A DNA stretch of 11,721 bases from contig JAQGIX010000013.1 of the NCBI GenBank assembly GCA_028290925.1, positions 1 to 11,721 on the forward strand. The letters run 5' to 3'. The notes beneath the pieces were generated by a model. That model ran no database searches and was not told where the DNA came from. It saw only the letters and a list, made by a program, of their open reading frames with translations. Positions 6,234 through 11,721 of this stretch are shown here, in pieces (positions within the stretch are counted from its first letter, which is position 1; every line of letters starts with the position of its first letter). The DNA is from Phenylobacterium sp. (GTDB lineage: Bacteria > Pseudomonadota > Alphaproteobacteria > Caulobacterales > Caulobacteraceae). A program made the position numbers and the translations under genes.

Positions 6234-7496
6234 TCAGTAGTACGAGGCCCTGGCCAGGCACATGCTGCAGGTGGTGAGGGTCTGGGTCAGCCGCAGGCCG
6301 AAGTATGCCCCTGAACGGCCGGCCACGGTTTCCTGGGCCGCGCTGAAGCTGACGACGGTTCGCGACGGCAGGGCGTAGCCGATGCTGGCCGCGTAGAGCT
6401 CGTCCTTCTGCAGCGGATTCACCCGGTCGGTCGTCCAGCGCTGGGTGGTGGTCAGGTCGGCGATCCATGGCCCGTCCATGTACTCCGCCGAGGCGCTCAG
6501 GAAGTCTCTCGCCCGGCCGGGCACACCTTCGAAGTTGTCGCGGCGGGCGGCTTCGACATAGAGGCGTAGCTGGCTGTAGCGGCCGCGCAAAGTGTCCTCG
6601 ACCGAGCCGTGGACCGGCATGCTGAGATCGGCGCCGAGCGTCGTCCAGACCTCGCCCCGTTGCGTGCCGTAGGTCCGGCCCCACCGGATGATGCTGGCCT
6701 GATAGTTCAGGTGCGCCCAGTGCCCGACGGGCTTGTTCAGAACGTCCCAGGTCACCATGACGTTCTGGGGCCAGCGGGTGTTGCCGACGCCGCCAGTTTT
6801 GTAGCGGATGAAGCCCTCGTTGTAGGGGAAGCTCTCGTGCAGGAATGTGTAGTCCACCATGAAGGCGGAGACGGAGAGCTGGCGCCACCCGCCGTCTTCG
6901 TCCTGGAAAACATGGATCCGCTCGACGCCCATCATCTCCGTGGGCTCGTAGCCCTGGTCGGATTCGGCGACCAGATCCTGCGCCTGGAATCCGGGAAGCA
7001 GGGCGTAGGCCCGGCCGAAGTCCTGGACGAATTTGCCGATCCGGTAGTCTCCGTAGCGGACGTAGAGCTCCTTCATCTTGCCGCCCTCCTGGCGACCCGG
7101 AGCCTGATTGATGAACAGGGTGTGGTTCGGATCGCTCGCCGAAAGCGGCTGCCTGGGCTTGAACTGAAACAGGCCGTCGATGGAGAGGGTGTCGTTGAGC
7201 TGGGCGAGGAAGGTGGAGTCGAACCATAGCTTGGCGTCCGGGCCGCGGCCCGGACCGCTGTCGGCGCTGATCCCCCCGAATTCCAGGTTGGCGATGGTCT
7301 CGAACCCGATCTTCGGGTAGGCGCCCACGCCCTCTGAAGCGCTCGGCGGGCCGGAGGCGGTCTGCCCGGTGGCGCGGGCCTGGGCGATGATCGCCGCCGA
7401 TTGGGCGATGGCGGCGGGGGCCGCCGCGAAGAAGGCCAGCGCCGCCACGGCCAGGAGGCCGCGCAGATGCAGGCGCCGCTCAGGACCGCGGAGCAT
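6234..7496 (-). CDS. Outer-membrane beta-barrel protein (porin-like), function unknown
   Basis: A 420-residue exported protein that I do not place in a named family. It has a clear Sec signal peptide (basic start, hydrophobic LLAVAALAFFAAAPAAIA, probable cleavage after Ala31), then alternating amphipathic strands rich in Tyr, Trp and Arg, and it ends in SYY, a terminal aromatic typical of barrels inserted by BAM. The only two cysteines of the whole protein form CSMC at 410-413, in the last predicted strand, which is unusual for a barrel. The ATG at 7496 lies inside the 3' end of the multicopper oxidase gene (17-nt overlap), with AGGAAGAG (plus-strand 7502-7509) 5 nt upstream, so translation is probably coupled. 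By position it could play the part CopB/PcoB plays beside CopA/PcoA, but it lacks the Met-rich N-terminal region I would expect of CopB. A substrate-specific porin is an equal alternative. Confidence 0.8.
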   Translation of the reverse strand: MLRGPERRLHLRGLLAVAALAFFAAAPAAIAQSAAIIAQARATGQTASGPPSASEGVGAYPKIGFETIANLEFGGISADSGPGRGPDAKLWFDSTFLAQLNDTLSIDGLFQFKPRQPLSASDPNHTLFINQAPGRQEGGKMKELYVRYGDYRIGKFVQDFGRAYALLPGFQAQDLVAESDQGYEPTEMMGVERIHVFQDEDGGWRQLSVSAFMVDYTFLHESFPYNEGFIRYKTGGVGNTRWPQNVMVTWDVLNKPVGHWAHLNYQASIIRWGRTYGTQRGEVWTTLGADLSMPVHGSVEDTLRGRYSQLRLYVEAARRDNFEGVPGRARDFLSASAEYMDGPWIADLTTTQRWTTDRVNPLQKDELYAASIGYALPSRTVVSFSAAQETVAGRSGAYFGLRLTQTLTTCSMCLARASYY

Positions 7497-9159
7497 GAGA
7501 GCTCTTCCTGTCGGTCTGCGGTGAGGCCGGGGCGGCGCCGCCGCGCCCGTGGTCCATCCCGGCCATGTCCATGTCGCCGTCGGGCATCGGGCCCACCTTG
7601 GGGTCGTAGACCTCGATCTGCGCCATCATGCCTTTGTCCTCATGCTCGAGGATGTGGCAGTGATACATGAAGCGGCCGACGATCTTCGGATCGGTGAAAG
7701 CCAGGCGGATCTTGAGCTCGCCGTGGATCGGCACGTTCACGGTGTCCACCAGTCCGTCGAACGGAATCGGCCTGCCGTTGAGACTTATCACCTGAAACTT
7801 GACCTGGTGGATGTGGAAGGTGTGCAGCTCCGCCGAGGCGTTGCGGACCGTCCACTCCTCGACTGAACCAAGCGGCACCTTGAGGTCCACCCGCGTGTGA
7901 TCGAAGGTCGCGTGATTGATGAAGAACAGGCCGGTGACCGGGTCCTCGGAAAAGATGATGACGCGCTGCGCGTCGATATGGCCGCCTGGAATGGGGGTCG
8001 TGGCGGTCCGTGAGACCTCGATCGGACCCAGCGGCGCCGGCGGCGGCTGCGCCGGATCGCGCGCGGACACCATCAGGGCCATGTTCTGGGCCGGGAAGAT
8101 GTCGCCCACCGGGCCCGTGGAGGTCATCTCCGAAATCAGCTTGTAGGGGCCGGCCGGGCCGGCGGTGACCAGCACGTCGACCCTTTGGCTGGGTCCGAAC
8201 ATCAGCTCCGAAACCCGCTCGGGTTGCACGACGGGCTGCGCGTCACGGCCGACAATGGTGAAGGCGTGGCCCTCGAGCCGGAGGCGGAAGTAGGTGTTCG
8301 CGGTCTGGTCGCTGAAACGCCAGAGCTGTGTCTCGCCGGGCTGGATATCAATGCGCGGCATCAGCTGGCCGTTGATGGTCTTGATGTCGCGGTTGAAGGG
8401 TTTCGGGACCCGATTGAGATCGCCCTTGGGGTTGGGCGAGAACTCCTTCAGCGCGAACATCCTTTCCCTGAGCGGCTTGGTCGCCGGCACCTGGTCCTGG
8501 AAGCCCTCGACCACCAGGGTGCCGCTCAGTCCGCCCATCACCTGGCGCTCCGCAAAGCTGTGGGCATGGGTGTGGAACCAGTAGACCCCGGGCGGGTGGT
8601 CCCTGGGGATCGGGATGACGTAATCCCAGGTCTCGCCGGGGCCGACCATGTGCATGGCGTTGTCGCCGTGGCCTTGCGGCGAGACCGCCATGCCGTGGAA
8701 GTGCATGTTCGTGGCCTGCGGCAGGTGGTTGACCAGCCGCAGGTGCAGCACGTCGCCCGGCTTCAGACGCAGCACCGGCCCGGCATAGACGCCGTTGTAG
8801 GTGGCGCCGTGGATCAGGTCCTTGCCGAGCCTCACCGGCGTCTCGCGCGCTTCCAGGGTGACGTTCAGCTGGCCGTTCTGGCTGCGGTACTCCAGCGGCG
8901 TGGTCAGCGGCTCCGTGGCGTCGCGCGCTGATGGATTGATCTGGATGCCCAGGAGGGTGTCGAACTGGCCGGCCGCCGCAGGGCCGCACCCCAAGCCCCC
9001 TATCGCCGCCGAAAGCGCCGCCGTCGCCATGGCCCGGCGCACGGCTTTCGGCGCGGCCGAGCCAAGAAGTCCATCGAGAAAGCCACGAGACGCGAGACGC
9101 CGCGCACGGCGGAGCCTCAAAGATAGCCAGACCGCACCCGGCAGATCAGCTTCGAGCAT
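7480..9159 (-). CDS. Multicopper oxidase, three-cupredoxin type, exported
   Basis: A 559-residue laccase-like multicopper oxidase that would oxidise a phenolic, metal-ion or other one-electron donor in the periplasm while reducing O2 to water. All four copper-binding motifs are present: HFHG (His153, His155), FHTHAH (His196, His198, His200), HTFHIH (His446, His449, His451) and HCHILEHEDKGM (His500, Cys501, His502, His506, Met511). Met511 is the probable axial type 1 ligand. A Met/His-rich tail (MPDGDMDMAGMDHG, 525-538) resembles CopA/PcoA copper-binding segments. The N terminus is long: SRGFLDG is a degenerate twin-arginine-like motif, and KAVRRAMATAALSAA followed by PAAAG looks like a signal peptide, so the true start could be internal (GTG at 9042). 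I keep ATG 9159 because AGGGA lies 8 nt upstream. It follows the dehydrogenase by 130 nt and overlaps the outer-membrane protein gene. Confidence 0.9.
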   Translation of the reverse strand: MLEADLPGAVWLSLRLRRARRLASRGFLDGLLGSAAPKAVRRAMATAALSAAIGGLGCGPAAAGQFDTLLGIQINPSARDATEPLTTPLEYRSQNGQLNVTLEARETPVRLGKDLIHGATYNGVYAGPVLRLKPGDVLHLRLVNHLPQATNMHFHGMAVSPQGHGDNAMHMVGPGETWDYVIPIPRDHPPGVYWFHTHAHSFAERQVMGGLSGTLVVEGFQDQVPATKPLRERMFALKEFSPNPKGDLNRVPKPFNRDIKTINGQLMPRIDIQPGETQLWRFSDQTANTYFRLRLEGHAFTIVGRDAQPVVQPERVSELMFGPSQRVDVLVTAGPAGPYKLISEMTSTGPVGDIFPAQNMALMVSARDPAQPPPAPLGPIEVSRTATTPIPGGHIDAQRVIIFSEDPVTGLFFINHATFDHTRVDLKVPLGSVEEWTVRNASAELHTFHIHQVKFQVISLNGRPIPFDGLVDTVNVPIHGELKIRLAFTDPKIVGRFMYHCHILEHEDKGMMAQIEVYDPKVGPMPDGDMDMAGMDHGRGGAAPASPQTDRKSSHAPRS

Positions 9160-9289
9160 CGCGGTGGTCCCTGCGGCGGCGGAACGATCCGAGGAACATG
9201 GGTCAGCGCGCGCCTTTCCGCCACTGTCAGAGCGGCCCCTGGCTGAAATCGCCGCCGCGCTCAGCGAACAGGTCGGCGCCTACCCAGGC
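9160..9289. other. Gap between dehydrogenase and multicopper oxidase genes
   Basis: This 130-nt stretch separates two minus-strand genes. I found no terminator hairpin or convincing promoter in it. It could be an operon spacer or could hold an unrecognised promoter for the oxidase. Confidence 0.3.
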
Positions 9290-10393
9290 TCATCCATTCA
9301 TAAGCAGGACCACCTTTACGCAGTCGCCGCGATGCTGCGCCTCGATGGCCTGGTTGATCTGGTCGAATGGAAAGGTCGTGATCAGCCGGTCGAAGGGCAA
9401 ACGGCCTTGCAGATAGAGGTCGATCATCTGCGGGATGAAAACGTCGGGATCGCTGTCGCCCTCGATGATGCCCTTGATCGTGTGGCCGAAGGTCATGACC
9501 GTGTTCATGTCGCCCGGAACCGGCGTGCCCGGCGGCGAAATGCCGACGATTCCAAACGTCGCATGGGGGGCCAGGCAGGCCATCGTCGCCTGCTGGGTCT
9601 CTGGCCGGCCTGTGGTGTCGAAGGCGTAGTCGACGCCGATCGGCAGGATGGCGCGCACCGCGCCGGCGAGGCCTGGGCTCTCGTTGGGGTCGATGGCGTG
9701 GGTCGCCCCCAGCTCCATCGCCAGGGTCCTGCGCGCGGCGTGGGGCTCGACCACGATGATGGTCGAACAGCCCTGGACCACGGCGGCCATGACCGCGCTC
9801 AGCCCCACCGCGCCGCCACCGAGCACCAGCAGGCTCGAGCCGGCCTCGCAGGCGAGCGAGCGCATGATGGCGCCCGCGCCGGTCTGGATGCCACAGCCAA
9901 GGGGGCCGACCAGCTCTAGCGGCGCCTCCTCGGGCACCTTGACCACGTTGCGCTCGTAAGTGAGGGCGTAGGTCGCGAAGGACGACTGGCCGAAGAAGTT
10001 GCTGGACAGGGCCTCGCCGCCCGCGGAGATCGCCTTGCTGCCGTCCGTTCGCGCGCCCGTGTAGTTCAGGGCCGGCATGGAGTGGCAGTAGGGCGCGAGG
10101 CCCTTCCTGCAGTTGGCGCACTGGCCGCACGAGCGAAAGCTGATGGCCACGCGGTCCCCCCGCGCGACCTTGACGACGTCGGCTCCCACCTTCTCGACCA
10201 CGCCCGAGCCCTCGTGCCCCAGCACTGCCGGCAACGGAACGATCGCGCCTGCCTGGGCGACGATATCGGTGTGGCAGAGGCCGACGCCCACGATGCGGAC
10301 CAGGATTTCATCCGGCCGCGGGTCGTCCAGCTGCAGGGTCTCGATGGTGAAGTCGGCGAGCGGTGCGCGCGCCACGGCGGCCTGGACATCCAT
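9290..10393 (-). CDS. Zinc-dependent aryl/allyl-alcohol dehydrogenase, XylB-like
   Basis: A 367-residue medium-chain zinc dehydrogenase that would oxidise a primary alcohol to its aldehyde with NAD(P)+. Catalytic zinc ligands are Cys40 (GLCHTD), His60 (GHEGSG) and Cys167 (LGCGIQTG). The structural zinc site is Cys89, Cys92, Cys95 and Cys103. The Rossmann motif is GGGAVG (192-197), and the acidic Glu216 at the end of the second strand favours NAD+ over NADP+. The segments FFGQSSFATYAL and GPLGCGIQTGAG match benzyl-alcohol dehydrogenases of the XylB/AreB type. The frame is open to an ATG at 10495, but I place the start at 10393 because GAGGAGG lies 6 nt upstream and the protein then begins at the normal family position. 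It diverges from the P450 gene, so it may oxidise the alcohol the P450 makes or degrades. Confidence 0.92.
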   Translation of the reverse strand: MDVQAAVARAPLADFTIETLQLDDPRPDEILVRIVGVGLCHTDIVAQAGAIVPLPAVLGHEGSGVVEKVGADVVKVARGDRVAISFRSCGQCANCRKGLAPYCHSMPALNYTGARTDGSKAISAGGEALSSNFFGQSSFATYALTYERNVVKVPEEAPLELVGPLGCGIQTGAGAIMRSLACEAGSSLLVLGGGAVGLSAVMAAVVQGCSTIIVVEPHAARRTLAMELGATHAIDPNESPGLAGAVRAILPIGVDYAFDTTGRPETQQATMACLAPHATFGIVGISPPGTPVPGDMNTVMTFGHTIKGIIEGDSDPDVFIPQMIDLYLQGRLPFDRLITTFPFDQINQAIEAQHRGDCVKVVLLMNG

Positions 10394-10399
10394 CTTGCG

Positions 10400-10406
10400 C
10401 CTCCTC
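10400..10406 (-). promoter_or_regulatory. Strong ribosome binding site fixing the dehydrogenase start
   Basis: On the minus strand this reads GAGGAGG, with 6 nt to the ATG at 10393. It rules against the upstream in-frame ATG at 10495, which would add 34 residues unlike anything in the family. Confidence 0.8.
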
Positions 10407-10416
10407 GTTCGACGAA

Positions 10417-10424
10417 GATTTACC
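10417..10424 (-). promoter_or_regulatory. Candidate -10 element for the dehydrogenase gene
   Basis: The minus strand reads GGTAAATC, 7 of 8 positions of the Caulobacter GCTANAWC -10 pattern, 23 nt before the dehydrogenase start. I see no matching -35 element at the right distance, so activation by a bound regulator is possible. The adjoining inverted repeats would then occupy the -35 zone. Confidence 0.3.
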
Positions 10425-10425
10425 C

Positions 10426-10447
10426 ATTCAACTAATTGAATAGTTGA
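10426..10447. promoter_or_regulatory. Two overlapping inverted repeats: likely operator for dehydrogenase and P450
   Basis: Two perfect dyads overlap here: ATTCAA (10426-10431) with TTGAAT (10436-10441), spacer 4; and TCAACTA (10428-10434) with TAGTTGA (10441-10447), spacer 6. The site is in the only clearly AT-rich stretch of the window, in the 117-nt gap between divergent genes. Its size and symmetry suit a dimeric repressor or activator; ATTCAA/TTGAAT half-sites are common for MarR-type regulators, but no regulator gene is in the window. Confidence 0.6.
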
Positions 10448-10510
10448 GGTATTGGTGAAGAAAAGCAAGGCGTGGTTGCGCGAAGCGACAATCACCTAAG
10501 GGAAACGCGG

Positions 10511-11721
10511 ATGACCAGCCAGACCGTTCGAATTCCGGACAACATCGCGCGTAACCTGGTGGACCCAACGGCCTATGCCGATGACCGCCTTCATCAGGCC
10601 TACAGCTGGCTGCGCGCCAACAACCCTCTCGGCCGGGCCGAGATCGAGGGCTTCGATCCGTTCTGGGTCGTCACCCGGCACGCCGATATTCTCGAGATCA
10701 GCCGGCAGAACGCGCTGTTCCACAGCGGCGACCGGTCGACCACCCTGATCGATCAAGCCGGCGAGGCGCGCGCCCGGGAAATCACCGGCGGCAGCCCGCA
10801 CCTGGTGCGCTCACTGGTGCAGATGGACGCGCCCGATCACCCCAAATACCGCGCGCTGACCCAGGCCTGGTTCATGCCGCCCAATCTGAAGGCGCTGGAG
10901 GAAAAGATCCGCGTCATCGCCCGGACGGCCGTCGAGCGGATGAGGGCGACCGGCCGTCGCTGCGACTTCGTCGCCGACGTGGCCCTGGCCTATCCCCTGC
11001 AGGTGGTCATGAGCATCCTGGGTGTTCCCGAGCACGACGAGCCGCGGATGCTGATGCTCACCCAGCAACTGTTCGGGCCGCAGGACCCGGACACCCAACG
11101 CGCCGTCGCCGACCTCGGCGCGGCCGAATACGCCGCGATGATCCAGGCCGTGGTGACCGACTTCACCGCCTATTTCGGAGCGATCAGCGCCGACCGCCGG
11201 GCCAACCCGCGTCAGGACCTGGCGAGCGTGATCGCCAACGCCATGATCGACGGGCAGCCGATCTCCGATCTCGAGGCCACCGGCTACTACATCATCGTCG
11301 CCACCGCCGGGCACGACACCACGTCGTCCTCCCTGGCCGGGGGCCTGTGGGCGCTGGCCCAGGACCCCGCGCTGCTGGCCAGGATCCAGGCCGATCCGTC
11401 CCTGATCCCGGGCCTGGTCGACGAGTGCATTCGCTGGACCACCCCGGTGAAGACCTTCATGCGCTCGGCCACCGAAGACACCGAGATCGGCGGCCGGGCC
11501 ATCGCCAGCGGCGACTGGATGATGCTTTGCTACGCGTCCGGCAATCGCGACGAGGAGGTCTTTGAGGCCCCCTTCGAGTTCCGGCCCGATCGCAAACCCA
11601 ATAGACACCTGGCTTTCGGCTACGGCGCGCACCTGTGCCTCGGCCAGCACCTGGCCAAGATGGAGATGCGGATCCTGTTCGAAGAACTCCTGCCTCAGCT
11701 GAAGTCAGTCGAGCTGGATGG
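10511..11721 (+). CDS. Cytochrome P450, CYP108 (P450terp)-like, 3' end cut by window
   Basis: A soluble bacterial P450 of which 403 codons are present; the frame stays open at the window edge. P450terp has 428 residues, so about 25 are missing. The I-helix oxygen-activation motif is ATAGHDTTSSS with Asp269 and Thr270. The ExxR motif is Glu305 to Arg308 (DECIRW). The haem loop is FGYGAHLCLGQHLA with Cys376 as thiolate ligand, nearly the same position as Cys377 of P450terp. From my memory of P450terp (CYP108A1, alpha-terpineol hydroxylase), long segments match, including PVKTFMRSA, GNRDEEVF and FEELLPQLKSVEL near the end. The start ATG has AAGGGA 7 nt upstream (10498-10503). It would need a ferredoxin and reductase, neither in the window. 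Substrate may be a monoterpenoid alcohol or, as for CYP108D1, an alkyl-aromatic. It diverges from an alcohol dehydrogenase across a palindromic operator. Confidence 0.93.
   Translation, partial: MTSQTVRIPDNIARNLVDPTAYADDRLHQAYSWLRANNPLGRAEIEGFDPFWVVTRHADILEISRQNALFHSGDRSTTLIDQAGEARAREITGGSPHLVRSLVQMDAPDHPKYRALTQAWFMPPNLKALEEKIRVIARTAVERMRATGRRCDFVADVALAYPLQVVMSILGVPEHDEPRMLMLTQQLFGPQDPDTQRAVADLGAAEYAAMIQAVVTDFTAYFGAISADRRANPRQDLASVIANAMIDGQPISDLEATGYYIIVATAGHDTTSSSLAGGLWALAQDPALLARIQADPSLIPGLVDECIRWTTPVKTFMRSATEDTEIGGRAIASGDWMMLCYASGNRDEEVFEAPFEFRPDRKPNRHLAFGYGAHLCLGQHLAKMEMRILFEELLPQLKSVELD

Noticed and set aside
8985..9020. Possible lipoprotein signal (GLGC) near the multicopper oxidase N terminus
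   Set aside because: The -3 position is Gly and the -2 position Leu, which does not fit a lipobox (Leu at -3, small residue at -2 and -1).
10394..10495. Upstream ATG (10495) giving a 401-residue dehydrogenase
   Set aside because: The extension crosses the AT-rich promoter and palindromes and has no family counterpart. The ATG at 10393 has a near-perfect ribosome binding site.
10811..11650. 279-codon minus-strand frame under the P450 gene
   Set aside because: It is antisense to a P450 with all signature motifs and has no domain of its own.
10511..11721. Assignment of the P450 to CYP153 (alkane hydroxylase), common in alphaproteobacteria
   Set aside because: The I-helix AGHDTTSSS, the CLGQHLAKMEM segment and the PVKTFMRSA region fit CYP108, whereas CYP153 has GGNDTTRNS and CMGNRLAE in these places.
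1..11721. CRISPR arrays, tRNA genes, transposon ends, phage attachment sites
   Set aside because: No regularly spaced repeats, cloverleaf-like segments, transposase frames or long terminal repeats were seen on either strand.

Overview
The window is a GC-rich chromosomal segment, most likely from an alphaproteobacterium of the Caulobacteraceae (Phenylobacterium or Caulobacter type). This rests on base composition, gene content and two promoter-like sites resembling the Caulobacter sigma-73 pattern (TTGaCgS, 10-14 nt, GCTANAWC). Genus assignment is inference. No tRNA, rRNA, CRISPR array, insertion sequence or prophage gene is visible, and the coding density is ordinary for a chromosome.

Layout. 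(1) 1-953, plus strand: the 3' end of an acyl-CoA synthetase, then a MaoC-type hydratase, both suited to acyl-CoA metabolism. (2) 980-1807, minus strand: a trypsin-like serine protease with no signal peptide, convergent with MaoC. (3) 1986-4633, plus strand: an oligopeptidase B-type S9 peptidase, translationally coupled (ATGA) to a phosphinothricin-acetyltransferase-like GNAT enzyme, ending at a strong GC hairpin. (4) 4727-6226, plus strand: a TPR protein fused to a 2OG-Fe(II) oxygenase domain, starting at TTG. (5) 6234-10393, minus strand, read in the order alcohol dehydrogenase, three-domain multicopper oxidase, outer-membrane beta-barrel protein; the last two overlap by 17 nt. (6) 10511 to the window end, plus strand: a cytochrome P450 recognisable as a CYP108 (P450terp) relative, cut off about 25 residues before its expected end.

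How the genes may work together. The most interesting part is the right-hand 5.5 kb. A CYP108-type P450 and an XylB-type aryl/allyl-alcohol dehydrogenase diverge from a 117-nt AT-rich region that carries two overlapping perfect inverted repeats. Hydroxylation followed by alcohol oxidation is a sensible pathway for a terpene alcohol or an alkyl-aromatic. The CoA ligase and MaoC hydratase at the left end could act on the resulting acids, but they lie 9 kb away and the link is weak. Downstream of the dehydrogenase, the multicopper oxidase has a Met/His-rich tail, and the outer-membrane protein has a lone CSMC motif next to its C terminus. That pair could be a CopA/CopB-like periplasmic copper module or an exported oxidase with its own porin. 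No regulator, ferredoxin or ferredoxin reductase is present in the window; these would be expected just beyond the right edge.
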